From Trichocoleus sp. FACHB-40 (lineage in GTDB: Bacteria; Cyanobacteriota; Cyanobacteriia; Cyanobacteriales; FACHB-T130): a stretch of 64,000 bases of DNA. The notes beneath the pieces are model-generated. The model did no database searches, was not told the DNA's origin, and was given only the letters and a program-made list of their open reading frames with translations. The stretch lies in the NCBI RefSeq assembly GCF_014695915.1, contig NZ_JACJPF010000062.1:1-64000 (forward strand), written 5' to 3'. Made by a program: the position numbers and the translations under genes. Numbering within the stretch: the first letter of the stretch is position 1; the number at the start of each line of letters is the position of its first letter. Below are positions 1 through 8,499 of this stretch, one piece after another.

Positions 1-138
1 TTGGGTTTCAATCATTTAATTAATGCAATGAATCAATTTAAACCCTTTTACGCTTCTGGATAATTTTGCTTGTTTCCTATTTTCTCTCTTCGGAGAGTGA
101 CAGAAGAGGGATAACTTTGAAAATGGCTCCCTCCGGCT

Positions 139-161
139 CCCCTTCCCTGGCAGGGAAGGGG
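139..161. repeat. Palindromic intergenic repeat
   Basis: Arms CCCCTTCCCTG and CAGGGAAGGGG pair over 11 bp around a single central base. It lies about 75 bp beyond the stop of the minus-strand ABC transporter, so it could end that transcript, but no U-tract follows. A related hairpin is at 3241-3267. The rest of bases 1-235 holds no gene that I can support. Confidence 0.65.
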
Positions 162-235
162 CTGGGGGTTAGGTCTGTCACTTGTATGTACGCGGTAGCC
201 TTTTTAAGATGAGGTTGGAGAAATCTCTTTATACC

Positions 236-2071
236 TTAATCATTTCCCAGCATTTGCAATTTGTATAAACTCGCATAAAGACCGCCTTGCTGCAATAATT
301 CTTCGTGACTGCCCGACTCCACCAATTGCCCGCGCTTCAACACCAAAATCCGATCCACATTGCGGATAGTAGAAAGTCGGTGAGCGATGATAATAGCTGT
401 GCGTCCTTCGAGCAACTTATCTAAAGCATCCTGAATTAAAGCTTCTGTAGCAACATCCAGACTTGCCGTTGCCTCATCTAACACTAAGACACGGGGATTG
501 CGGATAGCAGCACGGGCGAAAGCTAACAACTGCTTTTGTCCGCTAGAAATATTAGTGCCTCGTTCTCTGAGTTGGGTGTCGTAGCTTTGAGGTAGCCGTT
601 CGATGAAACTACCAACATTGGTTTTTTCGGCTGCTGCCTTAACTTCCTCGAATGAATAAGTGTCTCCCAGGGTGATATTGCTCTTGACATCGCCAGCGAA
701 GAGAAAACCATCCTGAAGAATAACGCCCATGTGTTCCCGCAGTTCTTGTTGCGGTAAGTCGCGGATGTTTATTCCATCGAGGAAAATACGACCTTGGGTG
801 GTGTCGTAAAGGCGGCACAGCAGACGGATAATAGAACTTTTTCCGGCACCTGTTGGGCCAACTAGAGCAACTTTTTCACCTGGCTTGATGGTGAAGTTTA
901 GGTTTTTGAGGACGTATTCATCGTTTTTGTAGGCGAAAGAGACATTTTCAAAGCGAATTTCACCTTTTCGTCCGTCGTCCGTTGTCCGTTGCCCGTTGAG
1001 CGTTGCCAATGACGACTCGGAATCGCGGATTTCAATCGGCTCATTTAGAATATCAGTGATGCGCTCGACAGCGGTAAAACCAGATTGTAGCGCGGTGAAC
1101 TTTTCAGCAAATTGACGCAAGGGATCGAATAGACGCTGGGCATACAAGACAAAGGCTGATAGGGTGCCAAAATTTATGGATTTCCCCATAATCAGGATGC
1201 CGCCTAACCAGAGTACGCCCGCGATCGCTACCAAGGCAACCCACTCCAGTGTCGCCGATACCGCTGAGTCGTGAAAGATGGTTTTATCAACTTCACGGAC
1301 GTATCGCTGGTTGGTAGTGCGAAACAGTTCGGCGTTGAATTTCTCCCGCCGGAACAACTGCACCACGTTTACACCAACGATATTTTCTTGCAGCGTCGAG
1401 TTAAGCGCCGAAAGTTCGTCCCTAGCTTTGTAATTAGCTTTGCGGTACTCCTGCTGGAAGTAAATAATCAAACCTGTTACTGGTACCAACAACAGCACCA
1501 GCATCAATCCCATCTGCCATTGCAAGGCAAACATGGTGATAGCAATTACCAAAATCGAGACTAAATCGCTGACAATCCCAACAGCACCTGTAGAAAAGAC
1601 ATCCCCCAAGGCTTCTACATCGCTGGTGAGGCGCGTAATCAATCTCCCTACTGGTGTCCGGTCAAAAAACCGCACTGCCAGAGAAGTTACATGGTTAAAT
1701 AAATCGGTGCGAATTTCTGCGGTAATTTGCTGCCCGACCTTCTGCACCGTGTAACCTTGGATTGCTGTAAACACCAGCCTTACCACCATTGTTACCAGCA
1801 GTAAAAGCGAGAGAATATTGATCCCATCTAATAAAGGTTTACCCCTAAGAAAAGGCCAAACTTGTTCGGAGCGAATCAACGAGATTGCTTGCCCGATTAT
1901 GATTGGTTGAATGGCTCCTGCTACGGATAGCGGCAGCAACAATATGAGAGAAATTATTAGTAGACCACGACTGCGACGCGCATAGGGTGCTAGTCGTAGG
2001 AAAAGCCGCCAGTCGCTTTCGCGCCGACGCGGTTTTGCCAAATTATCCGAAAGAAGCGGGGATTGAGTCAT
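236..2071 (-). CDS. ABC exporter, fused permease and ATPase (MsbA/MDR-like)
   Basis: A half-transporter of 611 residues, expected to work as a homodimer in the inner membrane exporting a lipid, drug or peptide. Six transmembrane helices lie in roughly residues 35-330. The nucleotide-binding domain follows, with Walker A GPTGAGKSS near residue 404, signature ISSGQKQ, Walker B VLVLDEAT and the switch histidine in IIAHRLST. The linker at about residues 356-368 (NGQRTTDDGRK) is encoded by a short tandem repeat, which is unusual. The ATG lies at the edge of another such repeat (2072-2135). It is downstream of hisG and the small gene on the same strand, but the repeat-filled gap makes co-transcription uncertain. 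The substrate cannot be told from sequence. Confidence 0.93.
   Translation of the reverse strand: MTQSPLLSDNLAKPRRRESDWRLFLRLAPYARRSRGLLIISLILLLPLSVAGAIQPIIIGQAISLIRSEQVWPFLRGKPLLDGINILSLLLLVTMVVRLVFTAIQGYTVQKVGQQITAEIRTDLFNHVTSLAVRFFDRTPVGRLITRLTSDVEALGDVFSTGAVGIVSDLVSILVIAITMFALQWQMGLMLVLLLVPVTGLIIYFQQEYRKANYKARDELSALNSTLQENIVGVNVVQLFRREKFNAELFRTTNQRYVREVDKTIFHDSAVSATLEWVALVAIAGVLWLGGILIMGKSINFGTLSAFVLYAQRLFDPLRQFAEKFTALQSGFTAVERITDILNEPIEIRDSESSLATLNGQRTTDDGRKGEIRFENVSFAYKNDEYVLKNLNFTIKPGEKVALVGPTGAGKSSIIRLLCRLYDTTQGRIFLDGINIRDLPQQELREHMGVILQDGFLFAGDVKSNITLGDTYSFEEVKAAAEKTNVGSFIERLPQSYDTQLRERGTNISSGQKQLLAFARAAIRNPRVLVLDEATASLDVATEALIQDALDKLLEGRTAIIIAHRLSTIRNVDRILVLKRGQLVESGSHEELLQQGGLYASLYKLQMLGND
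969..1006. repeat. Short tandem repeat inside the ABC exporter gene
   Basis: Units of GTCCGTT or GCCCGTT, about 7 bp, are repeated four to five times with drift. They are read in frame in the exporter gene and fall exactly between the transmembrane and nucleotide-binding domains. The same type of unit appears outside genes near 45901-45925. Confidence 0.8.
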
Positions 2072-2135
2072 GATCCTTAGTCTTTAGTCTTCAGTCATTA
2101 GCCCTTAACTAATCGCTAATGACTAATGACTAACT
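2072..2135. repeat. Heptamer STRR between genes
   Basis: Variants of TTAGTCA/TTAGTCT, and in the other orientation AATGACT, fill this gap. They run into the ATG of the ABC exporter gene on the minus strand. The same heptamer family occurs at 45865-45896. Confidence 0.75.
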
Positions 2136-2369
2136 TTATTCTTTCCCCTTCAGGAGTGCGGTGGCAGCTGCCTGGAGAGATATGTAGGCAGTTTCTGGTT
2201 GTCCGTTGATGTAAGAATTACCGTCTTCGGTTTCGCAGAGGAGGCCTATTTTTTGCCCATCAGCACCAACTACCTCTAGTACGTCCTGAATCGTCTCAAT
2301 GTCAAAACCTTCGACAACTGAACTCCAATCACTTTTGTCAACTGCGCGAATTCTAATAGTTTCTTCCAT
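2136..2369 (-). CDS. Small acidic protein, unknown
   Basis: A 77-residue soluble acidic protein with no transmembrane segment and no motif that I recognise. It contains the stretch VGADGQKIGLL and a basic C-terminal end, KGKE. The start is an ATG 14 bp after the hisG stop, so it is probably translated from the hisG transcript. Codon use matches its neighbours and the frame is open throughout, so I take it as a real gene. The link to histidine synthesis is only positional. Confidence 0.7.
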   Translation of the reverse strand: MEETIRIRAVDKSDWSSVVEGFDIETIQDVLEVVGADGQKIGLLCETEDGNSYINGQPETAYISLQAAATALLKGKE

Positions 2370-2383
2370 CTAGTTGCCTACTC

Positions 2384-3025
2384 CTAACAATTCAACGTTG
2401 CGTTTCGCAACTGTTCCACCCATTTATGAATATCGCCACCGTTCAGACGATATGAGAGAGGGTGGGCAATCAGCCGCGCCGTACTCTCAAATAGTGTATC
2501 AATTTCTACTAAACCGTTTTCTCGTAGAGTGCGACCTGTGGAAACCAAATCTACAATCGCCTCCGACATTCCCGTAATCGGCCCTAATTCCACTGAACCA
2601 TACAAAGGCACGATTTCCACAGGTAAATCTAAGCTATCAAAGTATTCGTGGGCGCAGTGAACATACTTAGATGCGACTCTACCATGAGGCGGCAATTCCA
2701 GCACAGAACGATATGGACTTTCGGCGCGTACTGCCACGGACATCCGACAGCCTCCAAACTGAAGATCGGCTAAATTAGCTACCAGGGGATTTTTTTCTCG
2801 CAGCACGTCATAGCCGACTATTCCCAAATGCGCTTGCCCATATTCAACGTAAACGGGGACATCTTGCGCCCGTACCAGTAGCGCTTTAGCTGTACCTGTG
2901 GGATCTTCGATCTGGAGTTGGCGGTTGGCAGAATCTTGAAAGGCGCTAAAATCGAGTCCGACAGATTGGAACAGTCGAATGCTATCAGATAAGAGTGCGC
3001 CTTTAGGCAATGCAACGGTAATCAT
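2384..3025 (-). CDS. hisG: ATP phosphoribosyltransferase, short form
   Basis: Catalyses the first step of histidine synthesis, ATP plus PRPP to phosphoribosyl-ATP, in the cytoplasm. The start [11 protein letters not shown] and the motifs [10 protein letters not shown] and [16 protein letters not shown] (PRPP-binding loop region) identify the family. At 213 residues it is the short HisG class, which lacks the C-terminal regulatory domain and normally needs HisZ; no hisZ is in the window. The reading frame extends 20 codons upstream to 3085, but the family begins at the ATG at 3025, so I use that. HisG is usually feedback-inhibited by histidine, in this class through HisZ. Confidence 0.95.
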   Translation of the reverse strand: MITVALPKGALLSDSIRLFQSVGLDFSAFQDSANRQLQIEDPTGTAKALLVRAQDVPVYVEYGQAHLGIVGYDVLREKNPLVANLADLQFGGCRMSVAVRAESPYRSVLELPPHGRVASKYVHCAHEYFDSLDLPVEIVPLYGSVELGPITGMSEAIVDLVSTGRTLRENGLVEIDTLFESTARLIAHPLSYRLNGGDIHKWVEQLRNATLNC

Positions 3026-3116
3026 GAATAGTGCAGTAAACGTCCTGCAAAATGGTAGCTGAAAGCTGACACTTTGCACCGTCACTCTTAAGAAGAATGG
3101 CAGTGATTTAAGACTT

Positions 3117-3152
3117 AGAGGATAGGTAGCGCGATCGCGCTACCTATCCTCT
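3117..3152. repeat. 36-bp perfect palindrome centred on HIP1
   Basis: Every base from 3117 to 3152 pairs with its mirror around the central GCGATCGC. The arms begin AGAGGATAGGTAGC. It sits between the hisG start and the end of the nucleotidase gene. No U-tract follows on either strand, so it is not a classic terminator. Confidence 0.85.
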
Positions 3153-3240
3153 CCCTTATTTTAGTTGGGTTTCTCGCCCCTCACCCCTCGGCTCTTGCCG
3201 AAAAAGGGTAAAAAGAAAACTCTAAAATATTTTTCTGGCT

Positions 3241-3267
3241 CCCCTTCTCTGATTATGGGAGAAGGGG
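3241..3267 (-). terminator. Rho-independent terminator of the 5'-nucleotidase gene
   Basis: Stem CCCCTTCTC/GAGAAGGGG of 9 bp lies 18 bp beyond the nucleotidase stop. On the minus strand it is followed by an AT-rich tract that includes AAAAATATTTT. Confidence 0.6.
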
Positions 3268-3284
3268 GTGAAGCGCATTGTGAC

Positions 3285-5339
3285 TCAGTTAGCCCTACGA
3301 CGCTTCAGGCGAGTAAGCCCTACAACTGCCACTAAACCTAGTAGCGTAGTCGGTTCTGGTACGGAAACACCATTGCCATCACCAGGTACAATTACCTGGC
3401 CCCCAGTTGCAGGAGCAACCAAGGATGAGACATCGCGGACACGAATGCCTTCACCCCTCTTAATATCGCTTTCATCAATTGTGCCTCCCAGATTTCCGCG
3501 GATATACTGTTCCAGAGCTTGCTGGTAGGTAACACCTGAGAGCGTGAACTTGCGATTTTGAGGAATATTCGCCAGAGTTGCGAAGTTGTCCCCACCGTTG
3601 GCGGTAAAGTTAATTGTTGCCAGATCGAAGAGTCCTTGGTCAGAGTTTAGCAGGAAGCCACCCTGAGCCACATCATAGAGGAATTGTCCCGTCCGGTCAT
3701 TGTCAGGATCGAGGAAGATACTCTGAATGCGCGAGCCGGGAGTAGTAATGATGCCATCCGCAGTCACCACCTGAGCAGGGCTGGTAACATCATAAACAAC
3801 CTCTAACCCGGATAGCTGGAGGAATTGACCGCCACCACCCACATCGGGTGCAGTTTGCCCAGAAACGGCTCTTTCTAAGATTTCCAGCAGTTCTGACGCT
3901 GTGATGTCTGTAACTACTGAGACAAAATTCGAGAAGGGCAGAACATCGAAAGTGTCAAACTCTGAGATTGTATCACCGGGCAAGAAACGGCGATCGTTGC
4001 GAATGCCACCTCCGTTCTGAATGCCTACTAAAATATTTTCTGGATCTAAACCTACACTTTCTGCACCATCGCGGGCAGCATCACGCACAGCATCAGCAAT
4101 CAAACTACCAGCAAGTGTACTTTTGGCACGAACATTGGTACGGATGCTGTCCAGAGGTACATTCGTTACTCCAACTGGTGTTTGTTGCAGCCTATCAACA
4201 AAGGCCGCAACTGGGTTCTGAACTTGCTCTACCAAATCTTGACGGGGAGTCAGCCCATCTAGACTCGTGTTGCGCTTGGGGCCGCTTTCTGGTTCTAAAA
4301 TGCTTGTAACCCTACCATCAGCGAACTCTACCTGCAAGTTGCCCAGATATTTGTATTCGCCATCTGTGGAAACAATCAGCACTGGTTCGCCCGTTACCGC
4401 CACCAGACTGTTGACCTGTGTGCCAGTGCTGGAGTCATAGACCAGGGGGTAAGAGGGAACTGGCGTTTCTCCGGTAAGGGGCAGCAAAGGGTCATCTGGA
4501 TTTGCTAGACGAGTATCGCTGCCAGCTGCAACGATGATGTCTACGTCTTTGAGTAGACCTGCTAGAGCTTTTTCCTCGTTGATGTTCTGGAGGTGAGAAA
4601 CCAGTACAACTTTATTGATGCCTTGCTGAGTTAGTTTGTCAACTTCGGTCTGCACTTGGTTGGCTAAGGCGGCAAAACCAGGAGTACCTACCACGTCACC
4701 GATTGTCTCCACATCTTCGGGGCTGGAAATTGAGCGCAGTAATGGGGTTGTCACGCCTACAACACCAAGGCGCTCTTGCACTCCATTCACGGTCTTGGTG
4801 ACAATGGTGCTAGGCTGAATCAATCCTTTGAGGGGATTGTTGTCTGGAATAATCAGGTTGGAGGAGACGAAGGGACGGAAACCAGTACCATCGCCTTCTG
4901 GGTCGATGAATCTAGCCAGCACATCTGGGCCAAAGTCAAATTCGTGGTTGCCGATGCCACCGACATCAATGTTAAATAGTTCTAGTGCTTTTGCATCGTA
5001 GAATTGCTGCCCTTCTGGGAGGCTCAGGCTTGCCTGGAATTGCGGCCCTGATAAGTAGTTATCTCCAGCTGTCACCAGTAGGTCAAAGTCTGTGCTGCTG
5101 GCGTTGCGTTGCCTATCGATTAAATCGGCAAACAAGCCAACGCCACTATACTCAAATGTGGTCGGTGGCGTGGTCGTTGGGGAAACAGTGCCAGTTCGGG
5201 TTAGCAGGGAGGATTCGGCATCGCTGAAGTGCAGCAGGTTGAGTGTTAGGGCGTGTGTTGTGGTGGATACTAAGGCACTGGTTAAACTCAAACTGGATAC
5301 TAGCAACCAGCGCTTGCCACCAGAAAGTTGCTGAAACAT
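3285..5339 (-). CDS. Secreted bifunctional metallophosphatase/5'-nucleotidase with PEP-CTERM tail
   Basis: A 684-residue exported enzyme expected to release phosphate from nucleotides or other phosphoesters outside the cytoplasmic membrane. Signal peptide at about residues 1-30. The metallophosphatase domain shows GDNYLSG, GNHEFDFG and VSHLQN. The first metal motif reads SDAES where the family usually has DxH. The C-terminal 5'-nucleotidase domain shows NGGGIRNDRR. The tail has VPEPTT, a hydrophobic stretch and RLKRRR, a canonical PEP-CTERM sorting signal. This makes it a probable client of an exosortase such as the one at 51770. Upstream AT-rich repeats resemble Pho boxes, consistent with phosphate control but unproven. 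Confidence 0.9.
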   Translation of the reverse strand: MFQQLSGGKRWLLVSSLSLTSALVSTTTHALTLNLLHFSDAESSLLTRTGTVSPTTTPPTTFEYSGVGLFADLIDRQRNASSTDFDLLVTAGDNYLSGPQFQASLSLPEGQQFYDAKALELFNIDVGGIGNHEFDFGPDVLARFIDPEGDGTGFRPFVSSNLIIPDNNPLKGLIQPSTIVTKTVNGVQERLGVVGVTTPLLRSISSPEDVETIGDVVGTPGFAALANQVQTEVDKLTQQGINKVVLVSHLQNINEEKALAGLLKDVDIIVAAGSDTRLANPDDPLLPLTGETPVPSYPLVYDSSTGTQVNSLVAVTGEPVLIVSTDGEYKYLGNLQVEFADGRVTSILEPESGPKRNTSLDGLTPRQDLVEQVQNPVAAFVDRLQQTPVGVTNVPLDSIRTNVRAKSTLAGSLIADAVRDAARDGAESVGLDPENILVGIQNGGGIRNDRRFLPGDTISEFDTFDVLPFSNFVSVVTDITASELLEILERAVSGQTAPDVGGGGQFLQLSGLEVVYDVTSPAQVVTADGIITTPGSRIQSIFLDPDNDRTGQFLYDVAQGGFLLNSDQGLFDLATINFTANGGDNFATLANIPQNRKFTLSGVTYQQALEQYIRGNLGGTIDESDIKRGEGIRVRDVSSLVAPATGGQVIVPGDGNGVSVPEPTTLLGLVAVVGLTRLKRRRAN

Positions 5340-5449
5340 TTTATTTATTTCCCTTCAATTACTTAGGTTTCTGCAAGTGGGAAGGTTGGGTCGCTAATAG
5401 GTAGCGATCGCGCCCTCTGGGTTGCTCCAATTTCTCCCCACTTTTTTGG

Positions 5450-5565
5450 GGTTAGATTAATAAAGATTAAGCAAATACCCTATACGTATTTGTACGAGTT
5501 AGTTCTGAATATCTGATAAACTTCTAGTAAAGAAGAGATTAATAAACTTAATATTTACTTAATCT
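5450..5565. promoter_or_regulatory. Possible Pho-box-like repeats in a divergent promoter region
   Basis: The 431-bp gap 5340-5770 separates the nucleotidase gene (minus) from the response regulator (plus) and holds no gene. At 5547-5565 CTTAATAT and CTTAATCT repeat with an 11-bp period. At 5450-5472 the minus strand reads CTTAATCT, TTA, then TTAATCT. Known cyanobacterial Pho boxes are direct repeats of PyTTAAPyPy with 3-bp spacers. The match is partial because a third unit is not clear. Confidence 0.35.
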
Positions 5566-5770
5566 TCATATAAATACCCGACTGCTTCACAAAAGCTTTA
5601 TATATTAAACGGATTGTCAGTTTTTATACTCAGTGGGTCGGAAAAAGTAGCTGAAAGCTGATAAGCAATTCCTTTATAGGTTGTGGCGAGTCTGTCCTTT
5701 TTTCGAGGCATCCTATACGTCTCGGAAGAAGAAAATTTTATGATTCATAAAGAAATTGCCATAGCTAATT

Positions 5771-6463
5771 ATGCGGATTCTTTTGGTAGATGATGAAATT
5801 GAGCTTGCTGAACCGCTTTCTCGCTTACTTAATCGTGAGGGGTACAGTGTTGATGTGGCTTATAATGGCGCAGATGGCAGCCAGATGGCAATGCAAGGCG
5901 GTTACGATTTGCTAATTTTGGATTGGATGCTACCGCAAATGACTGGGTTGGAGATTTGTCAGCAGATGCGATCGCTTAAACTTACCACACCAGTTCTGTT
6001 TCTCACTGCCAAAGATACTCTAGACGACCGAGTTCTGGGGTTGGACGCGGGTGCTGATGATTATCTGGTAAAGCCGTTTGAACTGCGGGAGTTATTAGCA
6101 AGAGTTCGCGCTTTGTTGCGGCGTTCTGCTGCTGATGCGTCTATAGCACCATCAGCATCAAATATACTTCATGTAACAGATTTAGAGCTTGACTGCGACA
6201 ACCAGCTAGCGTATCTTCGAGGACGCACTATTGAGCTATCGGAAAAAGAAAGCCAACTGCTTGCCTATTTTATGCGTCATGCTGGGCAGTTGCTAACTCA
6301 TAACCAAATTTATCACCATTTGTGGGATTCCGGAGAACAGCCCAGCAGCAACGTTTTAGCAGCTTTAATTCGCCTGTTGCGGCGCAAAATTGAGGCATCT
6401 GGGGAGACACCACTAATTCACACTGTTTATGGCAAAGGTTATCGTTTTGGCGATGGCAGTTGA
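5771..6463 (+). CDS. OmpR-family response regulator (RppA-like)
   Basis: A 230-residue transcription regulator. The receiver domain at residues 1-118 has the acidic pair D7-D8, phosphoacceptor D51, T79 and K101. The winged-helix DNA-binding domain at about 130-228 ends IHTVYGKGYRFG. The receiver resembles RppA/NrsR-type regulators of cyanobacteria, but I would not assign a signal. No histidine kinase is adjacent, so it is an orphan here. The histidine kinase at 17463 is too far away to pair by position. The start is the ATG beginning MRILLVDDE, the family's normal N-terminus. Confidence 0.93.
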   Translation: MRILLVDDEIELAEPLSRLLNREGYSVDVAYNGADGSQMAMQGGYDLLILDWMLPQMTGLEICQQMRSLKLTTPVLFLTAKDTLDDRVLGLDAGADDYLVKPFELRELLARVRALLRRSAADASIAPSASNILHVTDLELDCDNQLAYLRGRTIELSEKESQLLAYFMRHAGQLLTHNQIYHHLWDSGEQPSSNVLAALIRLLRRKIEASGETPLIHTVYGKGYRFGDGS

Positions 6464-6660
6464 ACAATAGCGATCGCGCTTGTACAATTCTGCCTACGGA
6501 ATTGCGATCGCTGTACTGAAGTTGTAATTCAGTATAAATTTTTATAAAAATATAATCTAAACAATGCTCTACAAGGAAATGGCCTTAATTGTTGAGTTGT
6601 CTATTTATCTTGACTACAATGAAAATAGCTCAAAATTAAATTACAAAAAACAGAGTTGAT

Positions 6661-6888
6661 ATGCCTGAAGATTTTAAAGATCCATTGATAGCTTGGAACT
6701 TGAGAAATTTAGATATCATTTTTACGAGTATTCTGTTTATAGGTTTAGCATTCCTTCTGGGCTGGCTAACTCGAAAAAATCCCTATGCTTTGTGGACTAC
6801 TCTAGTTACTGCTGGCTTAATAATTCTATTATTATTAGTAACGCAGAACGATCATGGTTTTGCTTTTTTCAGCCTGAAACTTGAATAA
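6661..6888 (+). CDS. Small two-helix membrane protein, unknown
   Basis: 75 residues with two predicted transmembrane helices (about 22-40 and 48-64) separated by TRKNPYALW. The N-terminus, MPEDFKDP, is acidic. No family recognised. The 197-bp region upstream carries HIP1 sites and AT-rich promoter-like sequence. The reading frame is clean and the hydrophobic pattern is regular, which supports a real gene. Function unknown. Confidence 0.6.
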   Translation: MPEDFKDPLIAWNLRNLDIIFTSILFIGLAFLLGWLTRKNPYALWTTLVTAGLIILLLLVTQNDHGFAFFSLKLE

Positions 6889-7005
6889 TTAGCTTAGTGT
6901 AAAACTAATCAAACTAAACATTTAGTATAGGTTGGGGAGCCACCCCCCCGCTGTGTTCCCCGCGTTGAATGGCGTGGCGTTTGAGGAATCTCACCCAACA
7001 TTGAC

Positions 7006-7053
7006 AAAATTAAAAATTAAAAAAATATATTAAATTTTTAATTTTTAATTTTT
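7006..7053. terminator. AT-rich bidirectional hairpin
   Basis: Heptamer-like AAAATTA units on the left pair with TAATTTT units on the right around AATATATT. It lies between the convergent genes ending at 6888 and 7064 and could terminate both. Confidence 0.5.
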
Positions 7054-7063
7054 ACTTCTTTGA

Positions 7064-7666
7064 TTACTGCTCCATAGCCGAGCGTCCTTGCTTGCCTAGT
7101 CGAATCAGGACAAAATAGCTCAAGTACAATACATAAATTATCAATCCTACCATTCCTAGAAAACCTAAAAATTGGGGTGAAGTTGTGGAACCGGAGTGGA
7201 AAAACTGTTTGTAAAGTCTGGGGGCTTCCAACCAGACATTGCAAAATGGAGACTTAATCGATCCAGGGGAAAACGCACAAGAAAGGAAAGGTAGAAAAGC
7301 TAACGCGCCTAAGGTGAGGTAAACAGTGATAGCCCAACGCCATGCTGTTAGCGCTAGTTTCAAAGGACGCAGGGGCCGATCGTCAATGTCATCGTTGATA
7401 TCTTCCCAAAACCAGAGAGAGACGGGAACCAGAAGGCGAGATCCGAAAGAAGCGACAAAAGCAATAGGCCATGCAGGAATCATCAGGTAAAGTGCGATCG
7501 CCATCAAACTAGAGACGCGCCAGTAGATAATTAACAAGCGGACAATGGCATCAGCTCTCTGGACAAAAGCCCAAATGAGCAGAATCAGGGGGATGATAAC
7601 CGTAAACAACACTCCCAGTCGGTAGTCCATCCAAACTAGCGGTCGAAACCAGATGTCATTTTGCAT
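7064..7666 (-). CDS. Membrane protein, probable DUF3177 family
   Basis: 200 residues with about five hydrophobic segments and short loops; the central loop EDINDDIDDRPLRPLK is hydrophilic. The N-terminal MQNDIWFRPLVWMDYRLGVLF and overall length fit a conserved cyanobacterial membrane family that I recall as DUF3177; the label is from memory. No catalytic motif. It is a single gene with no operon partner. Confidence 0.65.
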   Translation of the reverse strand: MQNDIWFRPLVWMDYRLGVLFTVIIPLILLIWAFVQRADAIVRLLIIYWRVSSLMAIALYLMIPAWPIAFVASFGSRLLVPVSLWFWEDINDDIDDRPLRPLKLALTAWRWAITVYLTLGALAFLPFLSCAFSPGSIKSPFCNVWLEAPRLYKQFFHSGSTTSPQFLGFLGMVGLIIYVLYLSYFVLIRLGKQGRSAMEQ

Positions 7667-7775
7667 GGGCGGTGTATGGCAGAAATGGCGATTTTTACCA
7701 ATTTATTTTACCTGCCATTAACACCTTGCACCATGCCCATACACTCTCTATGCGATCGCGCTACAGCATAACGCA

Positions 7776-7822
7776 CCCAAAAAACAAGCAAGGAGAACGC
7801 CCTTGTTAGACGTTCTCCTTGC
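7776..7822 (-). terminator. Strong Rho-independent terminator of cp12
   Basis: Perfect 12-bp stem GCAAGGAGAACG/CGTTCTCCTTGC with an 11-nt loop. On the minus strand it is followed by TTGTTTTTTGGG, a clear U-tract. It starts 50 bp after the cp12 stop. Confidence 0.85.
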
Positions 7823-7872
7823 TCATATCTCAGAACTATGCCGGAATAGCGGCGTTTAGCACCACGTTAAAT

Positions 7873-8094
7873 CTATTCTTCGTAAATGCGGCACTCAGCA
7901 GCGTCCGGATTATCGTCGCAGTATAGCTCAAGAGAGTTTTTCGGTTTTTGTTGACGCTTATGAGACGCTTCTGCTTGCAGTTCTTCAACGGCATCCCACG
8001 CAGCAGCGCACTCACCGGAAGTGTCACCCTTGGCATCACAAACAGCCCGGGCTTGATCGCGTTCTTGTTCGATTTGTTCTTGGATATTGCTCAT
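7873..8094 (-). CDS. cp12: Calvin-cycle regulatory protein CP12
   Basis: A 73-residue disordered redox protein that ties GAPDH and phosphoribulokinase into an inactive complex in the dark. Cysteine pairs C19/C29 and C59/C68 are both present, as is the core AWDAVEEL at residues 32-39. The C-terminal end is acidic, as needed for insertion into GAPDH. The length is normal. It stands alone, with its own terminator and a 405-bp upstream region. It is controlled at protein level by thioredoxin acting on the cysteines. Confidence 0.97.
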   Translation of the reverse strand: MSNIQEQIEQERDQARAVCDAKGDTSGECAAAWDAVEELQAEASHKRQQKPKNSLELYCDDNPDAAECRIYEE

Positions 8095-8291
8095 GACTTT
8101 ATTAGTCCCCGTTTCTTCTTTCAGTTCAGGAAACCTGGTGAATATCGACCTTTGGCGGCATCCAGTCAGGTGTACTACTTAACTTACTCAGTTATTTCAA
8201 TGATTCCTTATTTGTCATATCTGAATATGCAGTACCAGCACTGGATTGATCTTTATCTTTTAAGATTTGGTCATTTCTCCCTCACCGATGT

Positions 8292-8343
8292 GCCAGTATA
8301 CACAACATCTGGCGCATCTAGGTTCATATTAACTAATGTTAAT
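8292..8343. promoter_or_regulatory. Inverted repeats in the cp12/FIST divergent gap
   Basis: The gap 8095-8499 holds no gene. It has ATTAAC-TAAT-GTTAAT (8328-8343), a 16-bp inverted repeat of operator size, and GCCAG-N12-CTGGC (8292-8313). Either could bind a dimeric regulator. No known consensus assigned. Confidence 0.35.
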
Positions 8344-8499
8344 ACACCATTACACTAACTTGGTTCCCCCATAGAGATATTGCCCTGGTAGTATAACCAA
8401 GCTAACCCGTGCTGGTGTTAGGCTTATGATAAAGCTTTGACATCCTGCCAATCTACCCAAAGGCATCGGATTTCTAGGTGAGACTTTTGTGTAATCCCT

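Noticed and set aside
7948-8358. A 136-codon plus-strand frame over cp12
   Set aside because: It overlaps cp12 antisense and the intergenic region, and its composition is random-looking. The cp12 frame is unambiguous.
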